A DNA stretch of 64,000 nt from Francisella orientalis FNO12. GTDB lineage: Bacteria > Pseudomonadota > Gammaproteobacteria > Francisellales > Francisellaceae. Under the pieces are notes generated by a model. It was given only the letters and a program-made list of their open reading frames with translations. It was not told the origin of the DNA and ran no database searches. The stretch's first letter is position 1. Each line of letters begins with the position of its first letter. The stretch covers positions 1,302,001-1,366,000 of the forward strand of contig NZ_CP011921.2 of the NCBI RefSeq assembly GCF_001042525.2. Reading direction: 5' to 3'. The translations under genes were made by a program, and so were the position numbers. Of the stretch, positions 20,270-31,793 are shown in pieces.

Positions 20270-21415
20270 CTAATAGATGTTAACCTGCCCCAATATCACT
20301 CTATCTTTTGCACCTGTTGCCGATGGGAGATTATTATAGCTATGGTTAAGAGTTTCATTTCCTAGTACAGCAAAGGCTATGGCTTCTTTTGCGTCACTAT
20401 TATGCCCAATATATTCAAATGTTAAGACTTCAGTTTTGACTAATTTTTTAATAGTTTTTATCAGAAACTTATTATACGCACCACCCCCAGTGAAAATTAT
20501 TTGATCAAGCTTAACTTTATCAAATACAAAATCTCTATAAGCCTTTATTATACTCTCTGCTGTAAATATAGTTAGCGTATGAACTATATCTTTAGGATTG
20601 CTTTGCTTATATTTATCAAGAATATAATCCGTATATTCAATACCAAAAAGCTCTCTACCTGTTGACTTTGGTGGCTTGAGAGCTAAATATGGATTTTGTA
20701 AAAGCTCTTGCAACATATCTACAATAACTATACTAGAGGCTGCTATTTCACCATCTTTATCATAATCTCGATTAAACAAAACTTCCATTGCTCTATTTAT
20801 CATCATATTCCCTGGGCCAGTATCAAATGCATATATATCATTAATATTTGGATTTTTAGGGATAATTGTAGTATTAGCTATTCCACCAATATTATGTAGA
20901 GCACGCGACTTATTTTTATCACTATAAAGGATATAATCCACATAAGGTACCAAAGGTGCTCCATCTCCTCCAGCTGCGATATCTCCGGCTCTGAAATTTG
21001 ACACAACTGTTGTTCGACATTCGTAAGCTATCGTCGCAGCATCTCCTAACTGTAATGATGATTTAATAAAACCATCCTCATTTTTTGCTTGGTGATATAT
21101 AGTCTGCCCATGACTAGCTATGAACGCGATATCTTCTAATTCTAGGTTACTTACAGTTACTAATTTTTTTACTGCATTAGCATATTCAATTCCAAGCTTA
21201 AAATTAAGATTACATAATAACTGAGCATTACTTCTTGTTAAATCTAAAGACTGCTTAATATCATTTAATAAACCTTCTGAATATGGATATGTTTCAAAAT
21301 TAACTAATTTAATATCCGTAGCTAATCCATATCCTCGAATCTTGCATAAAGCCACATCAATTCCATCTAGCGAAGTTCCAGACATAATCCCAATACAGTA
21401 TTTATACTCATCCAT
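20270..21415 (-). CDS. anmK: Anhydro-N-acetylmuramic acid kinase
   Basis: A 381-residue AnmK, full length for the family, with the ASKHA-type phosphate loop GIMSGTSLDGIDVAL at residues 9-23 and a second nucleotide motif IIFTGGGAYN near residue 308. It phosphorylates 1,6-anhydroMurNAc in cell-wall recycling. In Francisella the gene is part of the FPI minus arm and AnmK has been reported among proteins exported by the F. novicida T6SS; in F. tularensis it is split, here it is unbroken. It lies about 80 bp upstream of pdpD in the same direction, so anmK-pdpD-iglABCD may be one transcript. Confidence 0.95.
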   Translation of the reverse strand: MDEYKYCIGIMSGTSLDGIDVALCKIRGYGLATDIKLVNFETYPYSEGLLNDIKQSLDLTRSNAQLLCNLNFKLGIEYANAVKKLVTVSNLELEDIAFIASHGQTIYHQAKNEDGFIKSSLQLGDAATIAYECRTTVVSNFRAGDIAAGGDGAPLVPYVDYILYSDKNKSRALHNIGGIANTTIIPKNPNINDIYAFDTGPGNMMINRAMEVLFNRDYDKDGEIAASSIVIVDMLQELLQNPYLALKPPKSTGRELFGIEYTDYILDKYKQSNPKDIVHTLTIFTAESIIKAYRDFVFDKVKLDQIIFTGGGAYNKFLIKTIKKLVKTEVLTFEYIGHNSDAKEAIAFAVLGNETLNHSYNNLPSATGAKDRVILGQVNIY

Positions 21416-21447
21416 CTCTGCTAGCCCAATAGTAAAATATTAATTTT

Positions 21448-21453
21448 ATTATA
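21448..21453 (-). promoter_or_regulatory. Predicted -10 box upstream of anmK
   Basis: Read on the minus strand this is a perfect TATAAT, about 33 bp before the anmK ATG. A match to TTGACA at the right distance is poor (TGTTTG at 17 bp), so only the -10 element is claimed. It would start the anmK-pdpD transcript. Confidence 0.35.
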
Positions 21454-21590
21454 ACCCACTAGCTAATTAACAAACACTGATTATTTCAATTTTTGAAGTC
21501 CTAGTTCTTTTTAGAATTACTCTTTCTTAGACTTGTTTACACATATAACTTTGTTTATCCTAAAGTTAGAAACAATTTTTTGTTAATCGT

Positions 21591-22798
21591 ATGAGATATT
21601 TTCAACTTAAACTTTCGCTATTTCTCATTTTCTTTATTAGCGCTATTTTACTTAATAGTGTTGGTATTGTGATTCTACAATCAGTTACTCACTATCAAGT
21701 CACAGAAGTCCAAGCAAGTATTCTTGAGGCATATAAAGATCTTACTATAGCAATAGTTTCATTTGCCATTTGCTCATTTATTCCAAGATTTAGTTATAAG
21801 AATGCTATGCTTTTAGGACTAGCAATTATTGCTACAGGATATATTGCTATGGCTACTTTAGATAGCTTTTTAACAGCTAAAATACTATTTATTCTAATAG
21901 GTGTCGCTTTCGCTCTAATAAAAGTTTCTGTATATTCAACTGTTGGTCTAATCACAGATGACTCAAAAGCACATGCTAGTTTAATGAGTTTATTAGAAGG
22001 GGTCTTTCAGATAGGTGTTGTACTATGCTTTTTTGTATTTAGCATATTTATTCACTTTGGTAACTGGCTTGACACATACTGGTTATTAGCTGGCTTATGC
22101 TTGGTTGCATTTTTACTACTTTTATTCACTAAATTTGATGAATCAGCAGTACAAACATCTAAAAGTTCAAATTTTTTAACAGATACTCTAAGTATGCTAA
22201 AGCTCATAAAACTACCTATTGTGATGTTATTTATAATTAGTGTATTTTTTATGTATTTATAGAGCAAGGTGTACAATCTTGGCTACCTACTTTTAATACT
22301 AAAGTTCTTAACTTATCAGCTTCCACTAGTGTTTTTATGGCCAGTGTTTTTGCCTTAAGTATTGCTGCTGGAAGGATCACTTTTGATTTTATTATGAAGA
22401 AAGTTGACTGGAAAAAATTATTATCATAGGTCTTATATGCTGTGGAATATTAATAGTATCAACTTTACAATTATCTAAACTAATAAACCCTAATCAAACA
22501 GATTCTTCTATGGCTATAATTATAGCATTACTGTTTCCTATGATTGGTTTTTTCATGGCCCCAATATATCCAACATTATGTTCAAGTATTCTTAGTAGCC
22601 AACCTGAAAACTTACAAAGTGCTATGGCTGGTTTGATAATCATATTCTCTGCTTTAGGTGGGTACTATTGGTTCTAGAATAATCAGTGAAATATTTGCTC
22701 ACTTTGGCGGTGTAACTGCATTTTACTACGTACTTATACCTATAGCACTTTTAGTACTATTAATACCTCCTTATGCCAAACTTCATCGGAATAAATAA
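21591..22798 (+). pseudogene. MFS transporter remnant (three frameshifts)
   Basis: The first 223 codons encode six or seven membrane segments of a TsgA/FucP-like major facilitator protein. Homologous coding then moves frame near 22255 (continuing as FIEQGVQSWLPTFNT), again near 22420 (continuing KIIIIGLICCGILIV), and again near 22665 (continuing GTIGSRIISEIFAHFGG), before a natural-looking end at TAA 22796-22798. Joined, the pieces give a transporter of about 400 residues, so the gene was recently complete. It lies 2 bp before a broken trehalase gene and may have imported its substrate; that is inference. It is on the opposite strand from anmK and fba. Confidence 0.85.
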
Positions 22799-22800
22799 TT

Positions 22801-24257
22801 ATGTCTAATAATCAAGAACAACTAATACAACTATCTGGTGAACTTTTTGAAGCAGTTCAATTAAAACCATGTTTTAATGACTCAAAGTACTTTGTTGATA
22901 TGACTCCTAAAAGATCTTCTCAAGATATTTTAAATGATTACAAAAAGCTCAAAATTCTGATGATTTTAATCTTAAAGCTTTTGTTGAAAGTAACTTTTAC
23001 CCTCCAGTATCAGAAAAAACTTTTGATAACAGTAAAGAATTATCTCTATCATTGTATATTAAGCAAATGTGGCATTTTTTACATCAATCATCTAACAAAC
23101 AAAATTCTCTAAGTTCTCTTATACCATTACCAAAGTCTTATATAATTCCAGGCGGTAGGTTTAGAGAAGTTTATTATTGGGACTACTATTTTACTTGTGA
23201 AGGTTTACGAGTTGATGGTGAAATACAGATGATTAAAGATATTGCAGATAACTTTGCATATTTGATAGATACTGTTGGCTTTGTACCAAATGCAAATAGA
23301 AAATACTATCTAACTCGCTCTCAACCACCTCTATTTTACTTAACTGTAGATATCTTATATCAAGAACTAGGTATTTCTACTATTGAAAAATATTTACCAA
23401 CCTTAGAAAAAGAATATTCATTTTGGATGAATACACAAAGAAATGTAAATGGTTTAAATAGATATTGGGATGAGCCTGCTACCCCTAGATCAGAATCATA
23501 TCGCGAAGATATTGAGCACGCGCAAAATATAACAAACAAACCAGACTTCTATCGTAACATCCGTGCAGCTTGTGAGTCTGGATGGGATTTTTCTAGTCGT
23601 TGGTTCGCTATTACAAATAATTTTAGTACTATTCAAACAATAGATACTCTACCTATTGATTTAAATAGCTATCTATATGGATTAAAGAGTTTATTAGGTA
23701 AATGGTTTGCTGAAGTTTTAGAACAAGAAAAAGCATCTAAATATTTAGAGTTAGCTGAAAAAAGAAAAAACTTATTCAAAATACTTTTTGGGATAATGGA
23801 AAAGATTTTTTTATGATTTAAATAGTAAGACAAATATAATGACTAACATTACAAGCTTAGCAGGGGTGACGCCACTATTCTTAAATATAGCTACTCAAGA
23901 ACAAGCTCAAAAGGTAGCCAAGATTATAGAAAATCAATTTTTAACAGACCATGGACTTATACTACAACTTTAAATACTTCTTCTCAACAATGAGATTCTC
24001 TAAATGGCTGGGCGTCACTACATTTTGAAGCTGTTATAGGTTTAAGAAATTATGGCTTTGATAAGCTTGCTGAAACCATTGCTAAAAGATTTGTAAATAC
24101 AATTAATAAAAAATTTAAAGAAACTGGAAAGATCCGTGAAAAGTATGATGTAGTCAATCCTAAAGCAAATGCTGGTGGTGGCGAGTATATAGTACAAGAT
24201 GGCTTTGGTTAGACAAATGGAGTAGTTGCAAACTTTGTCAAAATATATAAATTATGA
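22801..24257 (+). pseudogene. treA: Trehalase remnant (frameshifts and stops)
   Basis: Trehalase (GH37) would hydrolyse trehalose to glucose. Signature 1 survives as PGGRFREVYYWDYYF near 23148-23192, and GWDFSSRWF near 23580. The frame shifts near 22950 and 23815. Signature 2 (normally QWDxPxGWxP) reads QQ-stop-DSLNGW with TGA at 23991-23993, and the C-terminal GFGWTNGV reads GFG-stop-TNGV with TAG at 24210-24212; both stops replace tryptophan codons. The natural end is TGA at 24255-24257. The reconstructed length, about 485 residues, is close to a full trehalase. Several independent lesions make this a true pseudogene rather than a sequencing slip. Confidence 0.93.
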
Positions 24258-24361
24258 GTATGCAAAATCTTAACATTCTTAAACCATTAAGAATATCAAG
24301 CTAAATTCATGTGATTAACTAAAAAAATTCTGGCTGGAAATATAAAAATTAGAAAGAAATA

Positions 24362-25426
24362 TTATTTCACGATTGGATCAAGTTCGCCACTTTCATAACG
24401 TTGAAACATTGTTTCAAGCGAAATTGGTTTAATTTTACTTGCCATACCAGCACTACCAAATGCTTCATATCTAGCTTGACAGATTTCTGACATAGCTACT
24501 TTTGCTACAGCATTATATTTACGTGGATCGAATTCAGCAGGATTTTCTGCCATAAATCTTCTAATCGCACCAGTAGCAGCCATGCGTAAATCAGTATCAA
24601 TATTTACCTTACGCACACCATACTTGATTGCTTCAACGATTTCTTCTACTGGCACACCATAAGTCTCACCCATAGCTCCACCATAAGTATTGATTACTTC
24701 TAACCAATCTTGAGGTACTGAAGATGAGCCATGCATTACTAAGTGAGTATCAGGAATTCTTGCATGAATTTCTTTTACTCTCTTAATAGATAGTACATCA
24801 CCTGTAGGTGGCTTAGTAAACTTATAAGCTCCATGAGAAGTACCTATAGCAATTGCTAAAGCATCTACTTTTGTTTTCTTAACAAAATCCGCAGCTTCTT
24901 CTGGATCTGTAAGCATTTGATCCATAAAAAGAGTACCCTCAGCACCAACACCATCTTCTTCTCCTGCCTGTCCTGTTTCTAATGAACCAAGACATCCAAG
25001 CTCACCTTCAACTGATACACCACAAGCGTGAGCTATATCAGAAACAGTTTTTGTAACATTGACATTATACTCATAATCAGAAGGAGTCTTACCATCCGAC
25101 TTTAAAGAACCATCCATCATTACAGATGAAAAACCTAATTGAATAGATCTTTGGCAAACAGATAGAGATGTACCATGATCTTGGTGCATACAAACTGGAA
25201 TATGAGGATACTCTTCAATCGCTGCAAGAACTAAATGTCTAATAAACGGAGCTCCTGCATACTTTCTTGCACCCGCAGAACCTTGTAGAATAACTGGTGA
25301 ATTAACTTTATCAGCAGCTTCCATAACAGCTCTTACTTGCTCAAGATTATTTACATTAAACGCTGGCAACCCATAACCATGCTCTGCAGCATGATCCAAT
25401 AGTTGACGCAATGAAACTAAAGCCAT
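24362..25426 (-). CDS. fba: Fructose-bisphosphate aldolase, class II
   Basis: A 354-residue class II (zinc) aldolase of the Calvin-cycle subtype, interconverting fructose 1,6-bisphosphate with DHAP and glyceraldehyde 3-phosphate. MHQDHG at residues 80-85 holds metal ligand His81 and the nearby catalytic-site residues; NIDTDLR near residue 275 is the substrate-phosphate region. It is the last gene of tktA-gapA-pgk-pyk-fba, 10 bp after pyk. About 100 bp of non-coding sequence separates it from the trehalase remnant; I see no clear terminator there. Confidence 0.97.
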   Translation of the reverse strand: MALVSLRQLLDHAAEHGYGLPAFNVNNLEQVRAVMEAADKVNSPVILQGSAGARKYAGAPFIRHLVLAAIEEYPHIPVCMHQDHGTSLSVCQRSIQLGFSSVMMDGSLKSDGKTPSDYEYNVNVTKTVSDIAHACGVSVEGELGCLGSLETGQAGEEDGVGAEGTLFMDQMLTDPEEAADFVKKTKVDALAIAIGTSHGAYKFTKPPTGDVLSIKRVKEIHARIPDTHLVMHGSSSVPQDWLEVINTYGGAMGETYGVPVEEIVEAIKYGVRKVNIDTDLRMAATGAIRRFMAENPAEFDPRKYNAVAKVAMSEICQARYEAFGSAGMASKIKPISLETMFQRYESGELDPIVK

Positions 25427-25436
25427 GTTTATCTCC

Positions 25437-26873
25437 TTATCTTACTTGACCTGCAATTATTACTTTAATTTTATTAGTACTTCCATGTACACCCATACTA
25501 TCACCACTTGTCAAAACAAGAATGTCGCCATCCTTGGTCAAGCCTCTGCTTTCCAACTCCATAGAAGCTGATCTATTAACATATAACTTAGACATTCTAG
25601 TAGAGTCAAAATACAAAGGAACAACTCCTCTAAACAATGTCATTGCTCCCAGAGTTGTAGAATTACGTGATAGTGCATAGATGGGTAGCTCAGAATTTAC
25701 ACGTGACATCCAACGCGAAGTATTTCCACCTTCTGTCAATACTATTAAACCTTTAGCACCAATATCATTGGCAATTTTAACAGCCGCAACTGAAACAGCA
25801 TGATCAGCTCTATCACAATCAGCAATTTTCTGTTTTTTAGTAATATGTGTATATTTGCTTCTCTCTGCAGATTCACAAATTCTTGACATAGCAGAGATAG
25901 TTTCAACAGGATACTTACCGACTGCTGTTTCAGCTGATAGCATCACAGCATCCGTACCATCAAATACAGCATTTGCCACATCAGATGCTTCAGCACGAGT
26001 TGGAGATGAGTTTTCAATCATTGATTCCATCATTTGAGTAGCAGTAATAGAACCCTTCTCATTTCTTCTAGCTGTACTAATAATTAGCTTTTGTACAGTT
26101 GGAACATTTTCATCGCCAATTTCAACTGCTAAATCACCTCGAGCAACCATCACAAGATCTGAAGCATCTACTATACTTTTCAAATTATCTTCTAATACTG
26201 CCTCTGCTCGCTCAATTTTAGCAACCATTGCAGGCTTCCAACCAGCCTCATTTACAAGCTGACGAGCATATTCCATATCTTTGCCATCTCTAACAAATGA
26301 AACAGCTAAGAAATCTACCTGAAGCATTGCTGCTACCTTGATATCTTGCTTATCTTTATCTGTTAAAGCAGGTGCTGTTAGACCACCACCTTTTTTATTG
26401 ATTCCTTTATTATTGGAAACTTTACCTCCGATAACAACTTTTGTTACCGCTTTGTTACCTTTAACAGAATCAACTTCTAGAACAATTTTACCATCATCAA
26501 CTAATAGTATATCGCCCTTCTTAACGTCCTGAATAAGCTCTTTATAGTCAATACCAACTGAATTTTCATCACCATCTTCAATACCAAGATCTGCATCAAG
26601 TGTAAATTTTTGACATTTCTTGATTATCACTGAACCATTTCTGAACTTCGATAGTCTTATTTTTGGACCTTGTAAATCCGCCAAAATACCAACGTAAGTA
26701 TCTTGCTCTTTTGCTATTTGACGTATCAGATCAACTCTTTTACGATGATCTTCAGCAGATCCATGCGAAAAATTACATCGTACCGCATTAACACCTGCTT
26801 TAATCATCTCTGTTAACGCTTCTCTAGATTCACTAGCAGGACCAAGAGTAGCTAAAATTTTCGTTCTTCTCAT
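25437..26873 (-). CDS. pyk: Pyruvate kinase
   Basis: A 478-residue pyruvate kinase making pyruvate and ATP from phosphoenolpyruvate and ADP. It begins [13 protein letters not shown], has NFSHG near residue 35, the active-site lysine signature [11 protein letters not shown] near 216-226, [12 protein letters not shown] near 242-253 and [10 protein letters not shown]. The C-terminal allosteric domain is complete. It sits 15 bp after pgk and 10 bp before fba in the glycolytic operon. Confidence 0.97.
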   Translation of the reverse strand: MRRTKILATLGPASESREALTEMIKAGVNAVRCNFSHGSAEDHRKRVDLIRQIAKEQDTYVGILADLQGPKIRLSKFRNGSVIIKKCQKFTLDADLGIEDGDENSVGIDYKELIQDVKKGDILLVDDGKIVLEVDSVKGNKAVTKVVIGGKVSNNKGINKKGGGLTAPALTDKDKQDIKVAAMLQVDFLAVSFVRDGKDMEYARQLVNEAGWKPAMVAKIERAEAVLEDNLKSIVDASDLVMVARGDLAVEIGDENVPTVQKLIISTARRNEKGSITATQMMESMIENSSPTRAEASDVANAVFDGTDAVMLSAETAVGKYPVETISAMSRICESAERSKYTHITKKQKIADCDRADHAVSVAAVKIANDIGAKGLIVLTEGGNTSRWMSRVNSELPIYALSRNSTTLGAMTLFRGVVPLYFDSTRMSKLYVNRSASMELESRGLTKDGDILVLTSGDSMGVHGSTNKIKVIIAGQVR

Positions 26874-26888
26874 ATAAATAACCTACAG

Positions 26889-28067
26889 CTATATAGTTGC
26901 TTTCTCTTTCAATATTTCTACAGCGGGTAGTTTCTTACCTTCAAGAAACTCTAAAAATGCTCCGCCAGCAGTTGATATGTAAGATACTTTATCCTTAATA
27001 TCAAATTTCTCAATCGCTGCTATAGTATCGCCACCACCAGCAACAGAAAAAGCATCTGACTCTGCTATCGCTAAAGATAGAGCTTTTGTACCTTCTGCAA
27101 AATTATCAAATTCAAACACTCCTACAGGACCATTCCATAGAATAGTGTTAGCAGATTTTAAAAGCTCTGCAATATTTCTTTCAGACTTCGGACCTATATC
27201 TAGTATCATTTCATCATCAGCAACATCAGCCACATCTTTAACTACTGCAACGGCATTTTCACTAAACTCTTTTGCAACACTTACATCTACTGGTACAGGT
27301 ATGTTTACACCAAACTCTTTCGCTTTTGCTAAGATATCTTTAGCTTCACCAACAAGGTCTTCCTCATATAGTGAATTACCAATATTAAATCCTTCAGCTT
27401 TTATGAAAGTGTTTGCAATACCTCCACCAACAATAAGAATCTCAACCTTATCAAGAAGATTGTGTAAAACAGATAACTTTGTTGAAACTTTAGATCCACT
27501 GACTATAGCAGCCACTGGTTTCTTAGGAACCTTCAAAGCTTTTTCTAGTGCTTTGATTTCATTAGCTAAAAGTAGGCCTGCACACGATACAGGCACATAC
27601 TTAGCTACTCCATAAGTCGATGCTTGAGCTCTATGAGCTGTAGCAAATGCATCCATAACAAACACATCACCAAGACTTGCTATTTTTTTTGATAGCTCAT
27701 CGTCAGAATTTTTCTCACCTTTATTGAAACGTACATTATCGCACATAACAATTTCACCAGCTTTAGCATCAACACCATTTAGCCAATCTTTAGCAAATCT
27801 AACAGGTTTTTTGATGATTTGGGATAATGCTTCAGCAACAGGTTCAAGTGAAAACTGAGAGTCATACTCGCCTTCTGTAGGGCGACCAAGATGAGACATT
27901 AAAATCACAGCTCCACCTTGATCTAAAATATACTGAATGGTTGGAGTAGCCGCCTCTATCCTGACTTTGCTTGTAACCTTGCCATCTTTGACAGGCACAT
28001 TAAAGTCAACTCGAACTAAGACTTTCTTATTTTTAAGATCAACGTCTTTTAATGTTAGAAAACACAT
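26889..28067 (-). CDS. pgk: Phosphoglycerate kinase
   Basis: A 392-residue phosphoglycerate kinase that transfers phosphate from 1,3-bisphosphoglycerate to ADP. N-terminal signature [12 protein letters not shown] (residues 14-25), SHLGRPTEG near residue 58 for substrate binding, and [12 protein letters not shown] near 342 for nucleotide binding. Length is normal for the family. It starts 19 bp after gapA. The frame begins [10 protein letters not shown], a slightly extended start compared with many homologues (usually MxxLTLKD), and is accepted because no better start follows. Confidence 0.97.
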   Translation of the reverse strand: MCFLTLKDVDLKNKKVLVRVDFNVPVKDGKVTSKVRIEAATPTIQYILDQGGAVILMSHLGRPTEGEYDSQFSLEPVAEALSQIIKKPVRFAKDWLNGVDAKAGEIVMCDNVRFNKGEKNSDDELSKKIASLGDVFVMDAFATAHRAQASTYGVAKYVPVSCAGLLLANEIKALEKALKVPKKPVAAIVSGSKVSTKLSVLHNLLDKVEILIVGGGIANTFIKAEGFNIGNSLYEEDLVGEAKDILAKAKEFGVNIPVPVDVSVAKEFSENAVAVVKDVADVADDEMILDIGPKSERNIAELLKSANTILWNGPVGVFEFDNFAEGTKALSLAIAESDAFSVAGGGDTIAAIEKFDIKDKVSYISTAGGAFLEFLEGKKLPAVEILKEKATI

Positions 28068-28086
28068 TTATACCACCTATAAGTGT

Positions 28087-29088
28087 TTACAGAGCTCCAA
28101 AGTACTCTACTACTCTTACCATTTGATTTGTATATGACATTTCATTGTCATACCAAGATACAACTTTAACTAGAGACTTATCTCCAAGTGAAGTAACTTT
28201 AGTTTGAGTTGCATCAAATAATGATCCTTCAGAAATTCCTACGATATCACTAGATACTAACTCTTCTTCTGTATAACCAAAAGATTCATTAGCAGCTGCT
28301 TTCATTGCAGCATTTACATCTTTAGCTGTTACACTCTTAGATACTACAGCAACTAATTCTGTTAATGACCCAGTAGGAACAGGAACACGTTGAGCAGCCC
28401 CATCTAACTTACCTGCAAGTTCAGGAATTACTAGACCAATAGCTTTAGCAGCACCAGTTGAGTTAGGTACAATATTTACAGCTGCAGCTCTTGCACGACG
28501 GAAGTCATTTTTAGCATGAGGTGCATCTAAAGTATTTTGATCACCCGTATAAGCATGAATAGTTGTCATAAAACCACTTTCAATTGTTGCCAAATCATGA
28601 AGACCTTTAGCCATAGGAGCTAAACAGTTAGTTGTACAAGAAGCTGCTGAAATGATTTTCTCATCCGCAGTTAATATATCATGGTTAACACCAAAAACTA
28701 CTGTTGGTAAATCATTACCAGCAGGAGCTGAAATAACTACTTTTTTAGCACCCGCATCAATATGAGCTTGTGATTTTGCTTTTGATACATAAAAACCTGT
28801 ACATTCTAATACTAGATCTACTTTCAATTCACCCCAAGGCAAATTAGCCGCATCTTTTTCAGCATATATTTTAATTTCTTTACCATCCACAACGATAGCA
28901 TCATCTTTTGCAGTTGTAACAGCTGCTTTTGAAAATCTACCTTGAGCAGAATCATATTTTAATAAATGTGCTAACATTTTTGGATTTGTTAAATCATTGA
29001 TTGCAACAATTTCTATACCAGATTTGTCAAACATTTGACGAAAAGCTAAACGACCAATTCTACCGAAACCATTAATTGCAAATCTCAT
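28087..29088 (-). CDS. gapA: Glyceraldehyde-3-phosphate dehydrogenase
   Basis: A 333-residue phosphorylating GAPDH. The Rossmann opening [12 protein letters not shown] binds NAD, and the active-site motif ASCTTNC places the catalytic cysteine at residue 151. It converts glyceraldehyde 3-phosphate to 1,3-bisphosphoglycerate, the substrate of the next gene product, Pgk. A clear AAGGAG lies before the ATG. It follows tktA by 36 bp in the same operon. Confidence 0.97.
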   Translation of the reverse strand: MRFAINGFGRIGRLAFRQMFDKSGIEIVAINDLTNPKMLAHLLKYDSAQGRFSKAAVTTAKDDAIVVDGKEIKIYAEKDAANLPWGELKVDLVLECTGFYVSKAKSQAHIDAGAKKVVISAPAGNDLPTVVFGVNHDILTADEKIISAASCTTNCLAPMAKGLHDLATIESGFMTTIHAYTGDQNTLDAPHAKNDFRRARAAAVNIVPNSTGAAKAIGLVIPELAGKLDGAAQRVPVPTGSLTELVAVVSKSVTAKDVNAAMKAAANESFGYTEEELVSSDIVGISEGSLFDATQTKVTSLGDKSLVKVVSWYDNEMSYTNQMVRVVEYFGAL

Positions 29089-29124
29089 TTTAATCTCCTT
29101 AAGATATTATCTTTCAAAAGTTTA

Positions 29125-31116
29125 TTACACATATTTAGCAACTATGTTGCTGATATTCTCTACAGTAAAACCAAAATGCTTAAATAAATCCTCAGCTGGC
29201 GCGGATTCACCAAAACTACAAATCCCTTTTACTTCACCACCAGCTTTAGGCATATACTTATACCATCCATCAGGCTGAGCCATCTCAACAAAAATTGCTG
29301 GGATATCATCTTTGATTACTGCTTTTTTATACTCTTGAGTTTGAGTATCAAAAACGTCAACACATGGAATAGAAGCGACATTAACTTTTATTCCTTTGTC
29401 ATCATATTCTTTTGCCACTTTAATTGCTAGCTCGACTTCTGAACCAGTAGATACAATAGTTAATCTAGCATCATTATTATTTCTGACTAAATACCCACCT
29501 TTCACGATATCAGAAACTTGTTCTTTAGTTTGAATCACAGGCTCTAAACCTTGACGCGTTAGTACCATAACACTTGGAGTCTCATTAGACTTAACCGCTT
29601 CATTCCAAGCAACCATCGTTTCAATAGTATCTGCTGGTCTCCAAACATTTAAGTTTGGTATTAATCTTAAACTAGGTACGTGTTCTACAGGTTGATGAGT
29701 AGGTCCATCTTCTCCAAGACCAATTGAGTCATGTGACATTACATGTACGACCGGTTGCTTCATAAGTGCTGACATTCTAATAGCATTTCTAGAATAATCA
29801 CTGAACACCAAGAATGTACCTCCGTATGGCTTTAAACCACCGTATAAACTTAAGCCATTCATGATAGCAGCCATACCAAACTCTCTCACACCATAAGAAA
29901 GATAGTTAGCTCCTTTATCAGTATTGTTCAACCAAATTGAGCCACTCCAATTTGTATTATTTGATCCCGTTAAATCCGCTGAACCACCAAACATTTCTGG
30001 CATATTCTTGCACAACACTTCTAAAGCCATCTGCGATGCTTTACGCGTAGCCACTTTTACAGGATTCGCTAATTGTGAAGTAATATATTGATCAACTTCT
30101 TGTTCAAGGTTTGCAGGCAACTGTTTTTTCAGCACTCTATCAAATTCTTCAAACTTAGGATTATTCTTATATAAATCATATTTCTTCTGCCAATTTGCTT
30201 CTAAAGCTTGTCCTTTTTCTTTAGCATCCCAGTACTTGTATACATCATTAGGAATTTCAAAAGGAGCATAATTCCAATCAAGCTCTTTTGCAGCTGAGGC
30301 TCTTTCTTGTTCATTCAAAGGCGAGCCATGTACAGATGCAGTACCAGCATTTTCTGGAGAACCAAATCCTATAATCGTTTTACAACAAATCAAAGTTGGT
30401 TTATTTTGCTCAGTTTGTGCTTTAGCTATAGCTTTTTCGATAGCCTCAAAATTATGACCATCCACATCCTCAATCACATTCCAACCATAAGCTTTGAATC
30501 TCTCGACTGTATTGTCAGTAAACCAGCCTTTTGTATCCCCATCTATAGAAATACTATTATCATCCCAAAATGCTATTAGCTTATTTAAACCTAAGGTACC
30601 TGCTAATGAACACGCTTCATGAGATACACCCTCCATTAGACATCCATCTCCCAAAAACACATAAGTATGATGATCCATTACTTTTAAGTCAGGCGCATTG
30701 TATCTATCTGACAATAACTTTTCACCCAATGCCATACCAACAGCATTAGCCACACCTTGACCAAGAGGTCCTGTTGTAGTCTCTACTCCAGGCGCATAAC
30801 CATATTCAGGATGCCCTGGAGTTTTAGAATGAAATTGTCTAAATTTTTTAATATCATCAATGCTTAAATCATAACCACTAAGGTGTAATAAAGAGTACAA
30901 AAGCATAGAACCATGGCCATTTGAAAGTACAAATCTATCACGATTTATCCAGTTTGGATTTTGAGGATTATGTTTAAGAAACTTGGTCCATAAAACCGTA
31001 GCGATATCGGCCATACCCATAGGCATACCTGGATGTCCTGACTTTGCTTTAAGTGTTGCGTCGATAGATAAAAATCTTATAGCATTTGAAAATTCTCTAG
31101 GGATAGATAAAGACAT
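29125..31116 (-). CDS. tktA: Transketolase
   Basis: A 663-residue transketolase, the usual bacterial length, using thiamine diphosphate to move two-carbon units between sugar phosphates. GHPGMPMG at residues 26-33, the ThDP motif starting GDGCLMEG near 155 and ending DDNSISIDG, and HDSIGLGEDGPTHQPVEH near 460 are all present. It is the first gene of the operon that continues with gapA, pgk, pyk and fba, so pentose phosphate and lower glycolysis are co-transcribed. The start is supported by AAAGGATCA upstream. Confidence 0.97.
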   Translation of the reverse strand: MSLSIPREFSNAIRFLSIDATLKAKSGHPGMPMGMADIATVLWTKFLKHNPQNPNWINRDRFVLSNGHGSMLLYSLLHLSGYDLSIDDIKKFRQFHSKTPGHPEYGYAPGVETTTGPLGQGVANAVGMALGEKLLSDRYNAPDLKVMDHHTYVFLGDGCLMEGVSHEACSLAGTLGLNKLIAFWDDNSISIDGDTKGWFTDNTVERFKAYGWNVIEDVDGHNFEAIEKAIAKAQTEQNKPTLICCKTIIGFGSPENAGTASVHGSPLNEQERASAAKELDWNYAPFEIPNDVYKYWDAKEKGQALEANWQKKYDLYKNNPKFEEFDRVLKKQLPANLEQEVDQYITSQLANPVKVATRKASQMALEVLCKNMPEMFGGSADLTGSNNTNWSGSIWLNNTDKGANYLSYGVREFGMAAIMNGLSLYGGLKPYGGTFLVFSDYSRNAIRMSALMKQPVVHVMSHDSIGLGEDGPTHQPVEHVPSLRLIPNLNVWRPADTIETMVAWNEAVKSNETPSVMVLTRQGLEPVIQTKEQVSDIVKGGYLVRNNNDARLTIVSTGSEVELAIKVAKEYDDKGIKVNVASIPCVDVFDTQTQEYKKAVIKDDIPAIFVEMAQPDGWYKYMPKAGGEVKGICSFGESAPAEDLFKHFGFTVENISNIVAKYV

Positions 31117-31169
31117 TATTACTTGATCCTTTTACTGTGTTATCAATTTAAAAAAATATAACTATTAAG

Positions 31170-31198
31170 ATGATACAGTAGAGACTTTCATAAAACAA
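31170..31198 (-). promoter_or_regulatory. Predicted promoter of the tktA operon
   Basis: On the minus strand TTGTTT and TATCAT are separated by exactly 17 bp, with the -10 box about 54 bp before the tktA ATG. Both boxes are near consensus for a housekeeping sigma factor. Predicted by eye in AT-rich DNA, so only moderately reliable. Confidence 0.4.
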
Positions 31199-31246
31199 GA
31201 AATGTATATAGAATAGTATCACAATACAATAATAAAAACATAATGT

Positions 31247-31750
31247 ATGAAAGGCAAACATAGCCAAATAAACTATAGCATTTATGCAAAACAAAAAAGA
31301 GAATTAGAAAACATACAAGTAACTATAGAGAACTTAAGCAACATCTCAGTACTCATAGCCAACACCACACACTCATTTAACTGCTCATTCTCTTTTTTTG
31401 AAGAGAAAAATCACGCATGCATCAAGTATAATATAAGTGCCACAATCAAACTAATATGCCAAGACTCTCTCGAGCCATTTGACTATCCCATCACAGTTAC
31501 AAATAGCATAATAATCACTGAGGATAATAGACTAGTTCAAGATAGCTTACACGAGCCTTTTATCTGCGAAAGCGCATTAATAGATTTACAAGATATTATC
31601 AAAGAAGAAATACTTCTAGAGCTACCATTAGCACCAAAAAAAGATGCTAGCTCTTGTAAAAAAACAAAAAAACATTCATACTATAGCGAGCAAGAAACTG
31701 TTACTGAAGAAAAACTGAATCCTTTCGAGATTCTCAAGAAACTTAAGTAA
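31247..31750 (+). CDS. yceD: YceD/DUF177-family protein
   Basis: A 167-residue protein of the DUF177/YceD family, recognised by its place directly before rpmF and by CESALIDLQDIIKEEILLELPLAP near residues 107-135, the family's usual conserved core. YceD is linked to 23S rRNA or ribosome assembly in other bacteria, but its role is not settled. The C-terminus (NPFEILKKLK) is the typical NPFAVLxxLK ending. The usual bacterial order yceD-rpmF-plsX-fabH is kept. Confidence 0.9.
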   Translation: MKGKHSQINYSIYAKQKRELENIQVTIENLSNISVLIANTTHSFNCSFSFFEEKNHACIKYNISATIKLICQDSLEPFDYPITVTNSIIITEDNRLVQDSLHEPFICESALIDLQDIIKEEILLELPLAPKKDASSCKKTKKHSYYSEQETVTEEKLNPFEILKKLK

Positions 31751-31793
31751 CAAGACATTTAGAATTTAAAATACATAAAAGAGGTTATCTAAA

